Origin: Euleptes europaea
Lineage: Eukaryota > Chordata > Lepidosauria > Squamata > Sphaerodactylidae
Direction: 5' to 3'
DNA length: 64,000 nucleotides
Assembly (NCBI RefSeq): GCF_029931775.1
Contig: NC_079321.1
Coordinates: 17,070,501 to 17,134,500, forward strand
Shown: positions 47,003-60,100 of the stretch, in pieces
Layout: each line of letters opens with the position of its first letter
Numbering within the stretch: the stretch's first letter is position 1
Program-made: the position numbers and the translations under genes
Notes under the pieces: generated by a model
The model's database searches: none
Told to the model about the DNA's origin: nothing
What the model saw: the letters and a program-made list of their open reading frames with translations, nothing else

Positions 47003-47418
47003 TGCAGAAAGGTGCTTCATTGATTCAGCCCAGCACAGAAAACAAGTCACATTTGCTTAACTCACTTTTGTGAATGCATCTCTTGAATACTTTATTCAAA
47101 TTTTACCTGGTTGTTGTTGACACAGACTTTGGGCTTAGTGGTTGCCCTTGCAATTAAACCACAGCTGAGGGCTCCAACAGACCAGATGAAGAACATAGTC
47201 AACATAAGTACAAGTTTGTGTGGCCTCAATTTGCTTCGGGGTTGTGCAAGGTTTAACCCTTCAGCCTCCACTGGCTTTCTCTGTCCCCTAAATGCCAATA
47301 TCAGAGCAGAGACTAATTTTGAACAGACATGTCCTTTAAAAATATGTATTCTTTCCTTTAATAAGCTGATATCATAGTGGGGGGACCTGTTTCCAACAGT
47401 AAAATCAAGTGGTAGTTG

Positions 47419-47800
47419 AAGGGTTAGTTGCAGAGTAGCCATCTTGGTCTGCAGTAGAACAGTTTTATTTGAGTTCAGTTGCTCCTTAAGGAGACAGCAT
47501 GGTTTAGTGGTTAAAAGCGATGGACTCTAATCTGGAGAACTGGGTTCGATTCCCCACTCCTCCACATGAAGCCTGCCGGGTGACCTTGGGTCAGTCACCA
47601 TTCTCTCAGAACTCTCTCAGCCCATATGGAGACAGGCAATGGCAAACCACCTCTGAACGTCTCTTGACTTGAAAACCCTACAGGGTCGCCATAAGTCAGC
47701 TGTGACTTGATGGCACACACATACAGCTTCTTAAGAGGCCAACAAGAGTTTCAGGGTGTAAGCTTTCGAGAGTCAAAGCTCCCTTTGTCAAACACAGTAG
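47419..47800 (-). mobile_element. Hammerhead-type PLE remnant split by a SINE
   Basis: The outer parts (47419-47490, 47736-47800) read on the minus strand as one unit: '...gggagctttgactctcgaaagcttac...' then the 'ggctactctgc' tail. The stem II arms GGGAG/CTCTC and GAAA remain, but the CTGATGA box has changed. Confidence 0.65.
47491..47725 (+). mobile_element. Chimeric SINE (family B tRNA head, 5S/BovB-type tail)
   Basis: The tRNA-like head 'agtggttaaaagcgatgg' with box B 'GGTTCGATTCC' passes into 'ggcaatggcaaaccacctct' and 'gtgacttgatggcac', the tail shared with the 5S-SINEs and BovB. Flanks GCTCCTTAAG and GCTTCTTAAG give a 10-bp duplication with one mismatch. Confidence 0.75.
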
Positions 47801-48394
47801 AGTAGAAATGGTGATCTGAGTGTTTTTATCCTTGTGGGAGGGGTATTGTAAAGAATGCTTGCAAAGGTACATACAATATATATTTTAACCAGCTCGATTA
47901 GAGCAATGGGGAAATGCTTGGGGGCAGAAAATTAGCATCTGTGATGAGATAAAAATCCTATGTCCCTATTCAGCCCTGTGGGGTCCATTGCTCTGAACTT
48001 GTGAATTAACTCAGATGCAGTAATCTTGCCTTGTAATTTATGTTTGAAATTTCTTTGAGGACTGGTTTGAGTTGAAGGGTTAAACACTCTTTTTCCTGAA
48101 TAGCCCTCCGGCAGACTGAAACTGTAGAAGTCTACAATTTGCATTCTATAGCTGGAATGAGCTATTTTGTTTCATCTGTTGGAGCTCTGAGAATTTGTAA
48201 GTACCTTGACAATATAACTGCTGTGAGCCTGCAGCTAAATATTCAACATTTTGTCACAACAGAGCAGTTTATATGCACGGCAAGAATTCACTAATTATGA
48301 ACTAACATGGGATAATCACAGAGCTCATAGGGGAAGCTAGAGAGTGTTGGGTGTGGAGGTAGGAAAGGTGCGTGCATTCCAATTCCCAGGTAAC
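47801..48394. other. Intergenic stretch, nothing recognised
   Basis: TRMT6-CHGB intergenic DNA with no repeat family or coding signal that I can support. Confidence 0.4.
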
Positions 48395-48606
48395 CTTAGG
48401 GAGTTACCGCATTATGTATTCCCAGCGATGTATTAAGACTTTGAAACTGTTATAAAAAACATCGCTTTTGGGATGCCACGGCTAAAAAATGGTTGGAAGA
48501 CGTCTTCACAGCTAAAGGGGACAAACAAAGTGCAAACAGTATTTTTTATAACAGTTTCAAACTCTTAATACATTGCTGGGAATACATAATGCGGTAACCC
48601 CCTTAG
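48395..48606. mobile_element. MITE with ~65-bp terminal inverted repeats
   Basis: The left end 'gttaccgcattatgtattcc' and onward mirrors the right end for about 65 bp with few mismatches; a short unique centre lies between. Superfamily not assigned; TSD unclear. Confidence 0.75.
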
Positions 48607-48607
48607 A

Positions 48608-49218
48608 TAGAATCATAGAGTTGGAAGGGACCACCAGGGTCATCTAGTCCAACTTCCTGCACAATGCAGGAAATTCACAACTACCTCCCCCCCACACCCC
48701 CAGTGACCCCCTACTCCATGCCCAGAAGATGGCCAAGAGGCCCTCCCTCTCATCATCTGCCTAAGGTCATAGAATCAGCATTGCTGACAGATGGCCATCT
48801 AGCCTCTTCTGAAAAATCCAGGGAAGGAGAGCTTACCACCTCCCGAGGAAGCCTGTTCCACTGAGGAACCACTCTAACTGTTAGAAAATTCTTCCTAATG
48901 TCTAGATGGAAACTCTTTTGACTTAATTTCAACCCGTTGGTTCTGGTCTGACCCTCTGGGTCAACAGAAAACAACTCGGCACCATCTTCTATGTGACAGC
49001 CCTTCAAGTACTTGAAGATGGTTATCATATCCCCTCTCAGTCTTCTCCTCTCCAGGCTAAACATACCCAGCTCCTTCAACCTTTCCTCATAGGACTTGGT
49101 CTCCAGACCCCTCACCATCTTTGTTGCCCTTCTCTGGACACGTTCCAGCTTGTCTACATCTTTCTTAAATTGCGGTGCCCAAAACTGAACACAGTACTCT
49201 AGGTGAGGTCTAACCAGA
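48608..49218 (-). mobile_element. CR1 LINE 3' fragment (ATTCTATGATT type)
   Basis: The minus frame keeps RT C-terminal protein ([33 protein letters not shown]) followed by the 3' UTR ending 'ctctatgattcta'. It abuts the MITE at 48606. Confidence 0.88.
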
Positions 49219-49292
49219 TTATTTGCTACTCCTAGTTTATTTCACAAGGCTGTTGTGGGGGTAAATATTCCACAAGCCTGTTTGCTTAAAGG

Positions 49293-49411
49293 TGTGTGTG
49301 TGTATAAAGTGCCATCAAGTCACGGCTGACTTATGGCGACCCCGTAGGTTTTTCAAGGCAAGAGGCTTCCAGAGGTGGTTAGCCATTGTGACTTGACGGC
49401 ACTTTACACAA
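49293..49411. repeat. Two inverted BovB-type SINE tails
   Basis: The left part 'aaagtgccatcaagtcacgg' (minus-facing tail) and the right part 'gtgacttgacggcacttta' (plus-facing tail) mirror each other around a short piece of 5S-SINE body. Confidence 0.6.
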
Positions 49412-49626
49412 GAGGGAAATACAGTTTGCACGACTAGGTATGATACTTCCCCACCCCAAAACTCTTTCCCCTTCCCAAACTAAAGGTCCAGAGTTTGAAG
49501 ATGAGTGAGGGTGTATTCAGTCATGCCATTACTCACTGTTCAGTGTCAGTGCAGCTGTCCTGCACTGCTAGAGTCCTGAGTTTTGAGAGTACTGTCCCTT
49601 GGGGAAATCTTCCACAAAACCCACCT

Positions 49627-49731
49627 TCCAAAGCGAGCCATTTTCTCCAGGGGAACTGATCTCTGTGGTCTGGAGATCAGTCGTATTCTCAGGAGACCTC
49701 CAGCCACTACCTGGAGACTGGTAACCCTAAG
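49627..49731. mobile_element. Partial TAGGGTTGCC-type hAT MITE
   Basis: Holds 'gccattttctccaggggaac', 'ctggagatcag' and the right end 'ggtaaccctaa', but lacks the left end. Confidence 0.7.
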
Positions 49732-49769
49732 GCCTAGCCATTTTTGATCTGAGATGTCAGGGGGGGAGG

Positions 49770-49973
49770 TAGGGTTGCCAGGTCCCTCTTTGCCACTGAC
49801 GGGAGGTTTTTGGGGCAGAGCCTGAGGAGGGCAGGGTATGGGGTGGGGCTTCAATGCCATAAAGTCCAATGGCCAAAGTGGCCATTTTCTCCAGGGGAAC
49901 TGATTTATATCGGCTGGAGATCAGTTGTAATAGCAGGAGATCTCCAGCTAGTACCTGGAGGTTGGCAACCCTA
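49770..49973. mobile_element. hAT-type MITE, TAGGGTTGCC family
   Basis: Both ends are present ('TAGGGTTGCCAGG' and 'GGCAACCCTA') and the length is about 204 bp. Confidence 0.82.
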
Positions 49974-50551
49974 ATATAAATGGAATAGAGAGGGAAGCAA
50001 TAGGATTGCCAACCTCCGGGTACTAGCTAGACTAGCTGAGATCCTTCTCAGGCTAACATTCTGTCTGGGTAAGGCTCCCCAACATAACTCTTTAATGGTA
50101 TTTAAATTTAAATTTTTTTACTGTGTACTTGTATCCAAATCTATATTAATTTGCTACAATTCATGTAACTTTCATATATTTTGCATATATTCTGGTGTTT
50201 TTTACATTTTACATTATTTCACTTTTTCATTTTTATTACTAAAGTTTTTACAATAAAAACAAATGTTTTAATTCAAAGTTTGTATCATTGCTTGGGGTGG
50301 CTAGTTAAATAAGATAATGTATTTTCTAGTAAAATACAAAATCTAAAAATGTAGCCACATCACAGCAAATAACCATTTCATCCTTCACTTCAGAGTCCAA
50401 GCACACTGGCCCTGCCACGCCATCTATGTGTATTCATCCAAATGTAGGCACAGCAGCCGATGCATGTACAAACTTCATGCATAGATGCCATCCTGGTGAA
50501 AAGGGTCTATTGGGTAAAGTGGCTCGAGGCGTTCATCGACTGACTGATGGC

Positions 50552-50724
50552 TCCACGCTGGTATGGTGGTTACACAAGGACCTGGGAAACCCAGGTTCGA
50601 ATGTCCCCTCTGCCATGGAAGTTATTGTGAGGTTAAATTGGAAAAGGGGGGAGAATGATGTTGTAAGCTGTTTTACATCCCCATTGGGGAAGAAAAAGCA
50701 AAGTATAAGTAAATAAATAAATAG
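50552..50724 (+). mobile_element. SINE family F, plus orientation
   Basis: The head 'ctggtatggtggttacaca' and box B 'AGGTTCGAATGTCC' are followed by a (taaa)n tail at 50708-50723. It ends about 75 bp from the CHGB poly(A) signal. Confidence 0.72.
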
Positions 50725-50797
50725 TATAACTTTGCTTCTTGTGGCCAGCATGACATTCCACAAAGAAGACAGACATGTGATATTTTGGACAATGATT

Positions 50798-50803
50798 TTT
50801 ATT
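50798..50803 (-). terminator. CHGB: CHGB polyadenylation signal (likely)
   Basis: AATAAA on the minus strand, about 312 bp beyond the CHGB stop codon. Confidence 0.6.
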
Positions 50804-51114
50804 ATTTCAAACAAAGAGACAAATAGTACATTTCTGAATAACACAAACACCGTTATTGCCACACGCATGTTAAAACATCTGCCTTGGACATATGCTTATC
50901 TGCTAGGATTCGTGCTAATCTGGTCTTCCTAGCGCATCTGCTTCCGAAACATGCGTGCAGCTCTGTAAATTGTTATATATTTAGTGCACAGTGAACAACG
51001 TTTCTGTCAGGAAGGGAAAGTGAACATTAGTGATGGCAGTGATTTTTACCAATAAATAGAGGTTACTGTCAATAACGCTACACTTTACCATACCCACATC
51101 ATGCCAGGCAAAAT

Positions 51115-54100
51115 TCATCCCTGCCGGTTATTGTTGAACTTCTCCGCCATTTTCTGTAGCTCCAGGTCCATAGCGGCCAGATTTTCCAGTTCTTTCTCCT
51201 GTATAGCATGCAAAAGGAGATTGTTGTAGTTCATGGAATCACAGACTTCAGTTCTTTGGGAGCAGTTACAAAGTGCTGCTGTTGATCTTTAAAGCTCTGC
51301 ATGAGTTAGGTAAAGGATGGTGGAAGAACTGCCTTCTCTCATACGTTCCCTTGAATGTATGAAGATCTGCAGAGAAGACCCTACTTGGGGGTTCCATGAT
51401 TCACAGAGGAAAGAATACGATCAGCTTCATCTTGAGCCTACTTCCCTCTCTATTCCTTTATATTAGGGTTGCCAACCACCAGGTACTAGCTGGAGATCTC
51501 CTGCTATTACGACTGATCTCCAGCCGATAAGAGATCAGTTCCCCTGGAGAAAATGGCTGCTTTGGCAATTGGGACTCTATGGCATTGAAGCCCCTCCCCT
51601 TCTCAAACCCCACCCTCCTCAGGCTCCGCCCCAAAAACCTCCCACCAGTAGCAAAGAGGGACCTGGCAACCCTAATTTATATACATCCGTTATGAATGGC
51701 AGTGCCCTTACTCTATAAAATGGATAGGATGCACCCCCAATGATGGATGGTTTCAACCACTGCACTGTGCCACTTTTTAAATTTTTTATTTCTATGGGAA
51801 GCAGTGCTGGACCTGCCCAGCAGGCAGATGGGGCAGAGATTGATGATGTTCCCATACTTTTTATCCCCATCCCAAACTCCAAAGCTGTCTCTCATGGATG
51901 GTAGCCAAATCAACAGGCCCCTGCCCAGCCAGAAGTACTGAGAAATTAAGGGGCGTTTGGGATAGCCTGACTAAAGGTAAAGGTAAAAGGTAAAGGTCCC
52001 CTGTGCAAGCACCAGGTCATTCCTGACCAATGGGGTGACGTCACATCCTGACGTTTTCTAGGCAGACTTTGTTTGCTGGGTGGTTTGCCAGTGCCTTCCC
52101 CAGTCATCTTCCCTTTACCCCCAGCAAGCTGGGTACTCATTTTACCAACCTCGGAAGGATGGAAGGCTGAGTCAACCTGGAGCCGGCTACCTGAAACCGA
52201 CTTCCGTTGGGATCGAACTCAGGTCGTGAGCAGAGTTTGGACTGCAGTACTGCAACTGACCACTCTGCGCCACGGGGCTCCTGACTAGTAGAGATAAATT
52301 GTAAACACTGGCATTTTGATATTCCTTCAGTCCTCATATTTCAGCAAACACAGAAGCATCATGACGGAGGTGTAGCCAAGGTGTGTCCTTAAATCCCACT
52401 GAAATCTCATGAAGGCACATCAGACATTTGCATTCATACATAATAACTAGGGTTGCCAGGTCCCCCTTCACCACCGGGGGGAGGCTTTTGGGGCAGAGCC
52501 TGAGGAGGGTGGTGTTTGGGAGGGGAGGGACTTCAATGCCATAGAGTCCAATTGCCAAAGCGTCCATTTTCTCCAGGTGAACTGATCTCTGTCGGCAGGA
52601 GATCAGTTGTAATAGCAGGAGATCTCCAGCTAGTACCTGGTGGTTGGCAACCCTAGTAATACCGGTGCTTATTTTGTATAAAGAATCAGTGCAGGTACTT
52701 GTATATAAGGCTGCACTGATTTCTACCAATTCCCTCAGGACTTGGAAGGGCCCCCAAAAAGGTGCTGGTACATACTGGTGAATACTGACACAAAAAAGCC
52801 CCACATAATACTAAAAAACACACTGTGATGCAGGAAGATGCTTCCATGTGTGACCATGGTGGCTGCAGTATGCAACCAACAGCCAGCCTCCCTCAGAGGC
52901 TGGACCAGATGTTCAAGGATTGTAAATTTACTAGCCAGTAACCATAGAATCATAGAGTTGGAAGGGACCACCAGGGTCATCTAGTCCAACCCCCTGCACA
53001 ATGCAGGAAACTCACAACTACCTCCCATATTTCATATTCTTTCACTTTAGTTAGCTGCATCTAGATTTGCCTAGTAGTTACCTATGAGTTGTGCGTTGTA
53101 GCTATCAAAGTTGTTTAACTAAGAGCCTTGCACATTTCCTTACCCACTGCCTTGGACACTCAGCAGCACGACGATAACGTTCCCCTTTGGCATCATCGTT
53201 CCCCTTGGTGTAACCAAGTGAGGGGCTAGATTTTCAGAGCTGAGGGGTGGTGGAATGCTACCATGGACAACCTTTCTGCCCCCAGCTTCCTAAGAGGGCT
53301 GCAAGCCAGAGAGGGGGGAAGTCTGGGGGAGAAAGCACCCTTTCCTTTATGGGGCAGCAACGCCATTCCACTACAAGCCCATTTAAGCCTCAAATGAGAA
53401 AACATCCAAAACATTTTTACATCAGACTTTATGTTGCAATATTCAATACTTAAGAACCCAGCTTTGCTGAATGTCTCTGTGGGTAAAAGTGAAGCAACAT
53501 CAGCAGTCTGTGCAATTCACATTAAATACAAGTGTAAAGGACCTCTGGGGCAGCTAAGGACTAAATGAAACCCAATTGAAGCCAGATCATTCACTGTAAC
53601 ACCCTGGCTGACATCCAACCATCTGTGCACCGAAGCCACATGGAATGTCCCCATATTCCTCTCCATTCCCACAGCCCATTCCATTCCTGGAAAGACTATT
53701 CCTGGGGTTGTGAAGTCTGCAAAGAGAGATATCCACATGGGTTAGGGGGCTGGAATGAGGAGGGACAAGGGGATGAAATAACCCCATTTCCTTAGGACAA
53801 CTGTGCTTGTGGAAGAGCAAGGAGAACAATTTAACCCCCATGTCCCTTCCCACTGAGTGTAAAGTGCCGTCAAATCGCAGCTGACTTATGGCGACCCCAG
53901 CAAGGGGCTGTCAAGGCAAGCAAGTAGGCAGAAGTGGTTTGCCATTGCCTTCCTCTGCAGAGCCTCCCTTGGTGGTCTCTCCTCCAAGTTCCAACCCTAC
54001 TTAGCTTCTGAGATTTGATGGGATCGGGCTATACAATGCTGCTTTCCCTCCCTCCTTCCCACTACAGCCCCCCAAAAAAAACCCATTAGAAGGGACTCTA

Positions 54101-57100
54101 AGAACAAAAAGGAGTGCAAAGAAAATGCCATGTTCCAGTCACAGAAGAAGTGTATGCGAAATGCGTAGGGGCAATTTAATTATTAAATACTTTCCCCTTG
54201 CACCAATTGCTGTTTTTTTTTTCCTTCATTTGGTTTGGTGCGGCACTCTTATTTTTGATTGATTACTAATAATCCAGTAACAGATGGTCAGATACAAGCC
54301 ACTGATTGTAATTTATCTATGCTCTCCGGTTGTGAACAGAAGAAGAGTTGGTTTTTATATGCTGACTTTCTCTACCACTTAAGGCAGCATCAAACCAGCT
54401 TACAATCACCTTCCCTTCCGCTCCCCACAACAGACAACCTGTGAGGCAGGTGGGGCTGAGAGAGTGCAACTAGCCCATGGTCACCCAGCTGGCTTCATGT
54501 TTAGGAGCTGGGAAACAAATCTAGTTCACCAGATTAGCCTCCGCCGCTCATGTGGAGGTGGGAAATCAAACCCAGTTCTCCAGATCAGAGTCCAGATCAG
54601 AGTTAAGAAACCACCGTTCTTAACCTCTAAACCCGATATAGGGCTTTACCTATATTGGGTTGGATCCTGCAAATCCATTCTGTTAATGGCAAGAGACTCT
54701 TTCCATCAGGGGAAGGCATCTTGAATATGGGGAGAGTGCTGTCATTTACCAGAGCAGCAGAATCCAACCCACTGTACAGCGTCTGTGGAATTTCTCTGCC
54801 ACATGCCACTAAGCATATCTGTATTAAGTGTTGGTTTTAAACCAAGACTATTTCCATTAAACTTTCATATCAGATCATAAATAAATACCTCCTCTTGTGT
54901 CAGAGGCCTCTGACCGAGTTTGCCCTCACCACTCCTTATCACGTGTCCCCTCTTCACATCTTCGTTGGAGCTGTATAATTCTGGAAACTCAGCTGATTTC
55001 TTCCTGTAGTTCAGAAGATGGGCGAGTTCATCCATCCTGTTGTACTGTCTCTTAACGTCGAATTTGTGGGTTTTTTCACGGCGGCTGTTCTCACTGTGCT
55101 TGTGATTCAGGCTGTCCATAAGTTGCTTCTGCTCCCATGGCTCATAGTCATTATAGTCAGGAAAGAAATCTCTTTCATCCAGGCGGGACCTGGGTTCTTC
55201 TTCGCTCTCCAAAAACGGGTCGGCCGTATCGTCCTTCTTTTCAGCATGTCTGTTCTTCCATCTGAGCTGCTGGTAGTAAGGCATGTATGACGCTGCAGCT
55301 CTTTTCACGTTCTGTATGAGATAGTGGCTTCTTGGATAGCCCTCCTCAACTAGGAATGTCCTTTTATTAATGCCATGTTTTTTCCCCTCACTGTAATGTC
55401 TCTTTTCAAGCTCTTCCTCCAGGACAGTAGGATAGTGCCGTTTTTCTTCCCTGGTCTCCTCTTCTGGGCTGTAGAACCTCTGCTCTCCCTCCTCCATGAC
55501 CATGTTTGGTGACTTTGGGATCTCCTCCATCTTGGCCATTCTTCGCTGTTTCTCATCCCAGCCCCCCAAACTATGTTGCTTGCCCATATCTTCAACACTT
55601 GCTTCGCCATGAGGCTTCCTTTCCTCATAATGGCGTCTTACTTCCTTTTGTGGCTCATCATGGAGTCTTTTTCTCTCATAGTGGTGCTGATTCTCTTCAC
55701 TTTCCCTGCCATGGTGTCTTGTATCTTCCTCTTCTTTGCTGTGATACTTTCTGTTGTAGTACTCTTTACTCCTGCCCTTTCCCTCCATTTCTTCAGAGTC
55801 ATGCATCTCCTCGGAGTTTCTCTTTTCCTCATAATGATGTCCTGTCTCATAATAGTGTTTGGGCCAGTGGCCCCTTTTATTCCAGAAGTCATCTTCTTCC
55901 TCGCTTGACTCTTCAAGGGAATCCCTCTTTTCACCATTACGATGTCTTCTATATTCAGAAGAATTGCCCAGCCTGGGTTTCCTGTGGTTCTGTCTTGGTT
56001 TGTGGTCTCGTTTTTCGGCCTCAGCTTCTTTCTCGTAAGAATCTTCATATTCTCGATGAAAACTGTGGTGATACTTTTCATTGCTCTCCTCCTCCTCTTC
56101 TTCCTCCTCCTCCTCCTCTTCCTTGCTTTCCTGGTTTCCTTTTTCTTGGCTTTGTACACTTTCCTCAGAGTGCTTTAGGCCCACAGAATGTTTGTGGTCA
56201 CCCTCAGCCACCCTTCCGACTGTAGAAAGTGACTTTTTGTCCAGAGGTTCATGCTCCTCCTCCTCATTATGTTTCTCTTCTCTGCTTCCTTCTTCACTGT
56301 GGTAATTTCTTGGATAGCTTCCATCTTCTTCGTTTCTTTTCTCACCCTCATTCTTTTTTTCCTCTTTGTGGTCTTCATCATAAGAATCAGGGCTCCCTTG
56401 GGGGGCAATTTGTTGGTCATCTTTTCCCTCATGTTTTCCTTCCTCTGGATGCCATTTTTCACCTCCTTTGACCTGTCTTTTGAATTCTTCTTCATTCAGT
56501 CTTTCCTTCACAGTCCCTTCTGGTGGTCTCTCCAGTTCTTTGGATTCTGATGAAAGCCTTGTGTTCAGTTCTATGTCGTGGCCTATTCTCTTCTCTTCTG
56601 CCTTTTGCTGGCCGCCTAAACAAAATGAGCAAAACAAGTTGTGGGTTTGTTGTGAGGTTGAGTGTACAATTCTGTCTGCACACCATGGCACCATGCTGAC
56701 TGCCAACACCTTTCTGGTGCCCGCCAAGTGCTTTTAGAAAGTGGACAGGGCTAGGTGGGGGTGGGGGATGCAGATTAAAAGGCACCCTATTAAACAGAGC
56801 TTCTGACTTAAATATTGAAGAGGTACTATTAGAGTTGTATATGACCTCCCTCCTTGACATTTTGTAGTTGGTTCTGCCTCCTGCAGCAGCCATGTTGTGA
56901 TTGGCTTTACCTCCTGTGGCAGCCATTTTGTGATTGGCTCCACCTCCCGTGGCAGCCATTTTGTGATTGTGCCCTGTGTCAGAGTTCCAGAGGTGCCTGT
57001 AGGCTTGAAAAGGTCGGGGAACCCTGGCTTAGAAAATGATGTTGACAAAAGATGTAATAGAAACCACAACCAATACATTTTTATATGAAGAGCACAGTAG

Positions 57101-60100
57101 GCACATCAGCCCCTAGCCCTTTCCAGATGTTATGCTCGCACATATTGGAAGCCTACCGATCAGGAGCATGCACTATCTGTGATCCTCCCGGTATGTGAGC
57201 TCGCCATGTTGTGTGAACAGAGACAATGTGCATAGTTACCATACAGAAACAGCCTCGGTATGCATGAATGTAAAACAGTGAAAACACCAGTAGTTGGTCT
57301 GTGCATACTGAAGCTGTACACACATAATAAATACATGCAAAACCTTGGTCACAAAACATGATGATCACGTGTAGTGGGAGGATCTACATGTGGTTGGTAG
57401 GCTCCCTTGGTCACACAACTTGATGGCCACACATTTTGGGAGGATCTACATGTGGTTGGTAGGCTCCCTTGGTCACACAACTTGATGGCCACACATTTTG
57501 GGAGGATCTACATGTGGCTGGTAGGCTCCCATTATGCACAACTGTAACGTCTGGAGAGGGCAACAGGGGGAGACATTCCTTCCGATCTGTGTGCCCCAGG
57601 TCATAAATATCTTTAAAGGTTAAAATGAGAACCTTGAATTGAACTGGGAGCAAATAGGAAGCCAGTGATGCATCATTTTAGAAGTGGCAGGACAAGGTAA
57701 ATCAATGACTCTTTCCAGTTAACTTTCAGGCAGCTGCACTTTGTACTAGCTGAAGCTTCTAGATTGTCTTCAAGGACTTCTTCTAGATTGCATTACAGTA
57801 GCCCAGCCTACTGCTGCTCTTTGAGCGCCTTCCAAGAGGCTCCAGAAAGCTGAAATGGATATTTTGCAGAGTTGGGCAGAGTTAGGACAACTGAATTCGT
57901 GTGTGTGTGTGGGGGGGGGAGTCCATTCTGTTTTCCACCACTTTGCTACCCTGACTGTTGTGAGATAAATCGGTTGGGGTACCGGATTCGGAGACCTTGA
58001 GTACAAATTATAGTGTTGAACATATAAACCTTCCTTGTGCCAAGTCAGACTATTGATGCATCTCGCTCAGTATTGTTCATTCTGATAGGCAATGACTCTC
58101 CAGAATTTCAAGGGTCCACTTTTAGCTGGAGATGGCATGGGATCGAACCTGGGACATTCTGCATATATTCTTCCATTTAACCATAACTTCTCCTCAAATC
58201 ATTCCCATATTGCAGTTGGGGTGTTTGTGCTGAAACAGAAGGCTTGCCCTAAAGTCATATACTAGAGTTGTGGTACAGGCAAAATTCACACTGCTGACCT
58301 CCCAGATTTTCTTACGCTTTCACACATGCTGAATAATGCACTTTCATTCCACGTTCAATGTACTTTAACGATAGTTTGCAAGTGGATTTTGCCATTTCAC
58401 ACAGTGAATCCAGCTGCAAAGTACATTGAAAGTGCATTGAAAGTGCATTATTCAGTATGTGTGAAAGCACCCTTAGCCTCTACACCACACCAGTTCACCT
58501 AAGCATGTGTCTCCTAGAAATGATGTATGCTTTTGAGCTCATTCAAATGTAATTTGCCACTGAGCACTAACCCTCCCAGAATATTCTGTTTGTATTTGCA
58601 ATCCCCGCACTCATCCATATTTGACTGAGGGGGTGGTTCAGCTACCGAGAATGTCCTCCACACAGTGACCCTTGGCTGATATGGAGAAGGTAGCAGCATC
58701 CCAGCGGTAATCTTTGCAGTCATTGTGTAAAGAAAAATTGGAGCTTTCCCAAAGAGAATATCACTTCCTCTGTTAATGTGGCACAAAGCACAGAAGCCTG
58801 AATTAAAGGCCAATTGGTCATCCCCAAAGGGGATTATTGTTCTCTATGGAGAAACAATAGCAATTAACAAGAACAAACTTTTCTCATATCTCTACATTTT
58901 ATGGTGTTGTCAGCCAGGCAGTAGAGAAATGCAAAGTGGGCAGGTATTTGAAGCCGAACATAGCCAAGATTGGCCCGCATTTTTTTAAAATGAAGACAAC
59001 AATCCTCTCCTATAACAATATTTAGTTTTTGGTGTACTAGTTAATCACCCCATATGCTCAGTTTTATTATCCTGTTTATGAAAGTCACACCCCTGATTAG
59101 CATGATTCTCTCTAATGTATTTTAAGTGTATGAAAGAGGATTTTAGGGTCTTTGTGTAGTGCCTATCCCACAAAGATTCCATATCACAGCATGGAGATAT
59201 TTATGTATGTATATGAAGCTGTCTTATTCTGAGTCAGACCACTGATAAGCAATGTCTGCTCTGATTGGTGGCAACTGACAAGTGTTTAAGGGGGAAAGGA
59301 GCTGTTCCCAATATCTGCTACCCAGGATCCTTAATGTCAGTGGTTCCCAAACTTTTTCGTGTGGTGACCCACCAGTTCAAATTTACGTAGTTTGGCGACC
59401 CATTTTAAAAACAAAACAAAACAGAGCGTGCACAAACCCATAAAACAGCAAAAGACTGGGGCCCGCTTTCTCAGGCTTCATGGCCCACTTTTGGATCAGG
59501 ACCCACCAGTAAGGAAACACTTCTTTAAGTCAAGATGTCAGAACATTGTGCATACTGAGCATGTCCTCCACACTGAGGGCCTGACTACATAGTACACTGT
59601 TTCTGGGTCCATCCCATGTCCACCTTGTGTCCTGTCAAACCACATGTGTGCTGGCAATTGCATGTTTAGAGCCCCCAGTTATTTTTGAATCTTAATTCTA
59701 TGGCACTTAGGGGTCTGATTTGGGATGGGACTGCAGTGTGGAGGGAGAGGGGGCTTACTGCTTCCCTTCTGCTGTTTTTCCAACCTGAAATAACCCGAGA
59801 GAGATGTTATCTGCTCCACTGGGGAAACTTATGATGAGCTACACATATGCTTCCCTAACAGGACAAAAAGTATCTCTGTGGAGCCATTTCAGCTTGGGAG
59901 AGAGAAGGCCCCCTCGCCGTGAGCCACGGTCCAAATCCCAATTAGGTCCCCATATACCTGAGAAAACAAAGAACTCCAGCACATGTCTGTTTTGAAAGGA
60001 TCAGGTGCATACCCTGACGCAGTATAATGTGTAGCTGGGTTCTTAGCCACAGCCCCTTCCTCCCCCAGAAATGACCTTGATTGACACTAAAATGACGTGA

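Noticed and set aside
54865-54888. CHGB C-terminus ending VFIYDLI
   Set aside because: This is intron read-through; splicing at 54889 to 51198 restores the conserved granin C-terminus.
55506-56225. 239-aa plus-strand frame
   Set aside because: Antisense of the CHGB main exon; the composition is explained by Glu/Lys codons on the other strand.
57347-57530. CRISPR-like array
   Set aside because: The units are contiguous 62-bp tandem repeats without spacers, in a vertebrate intron.
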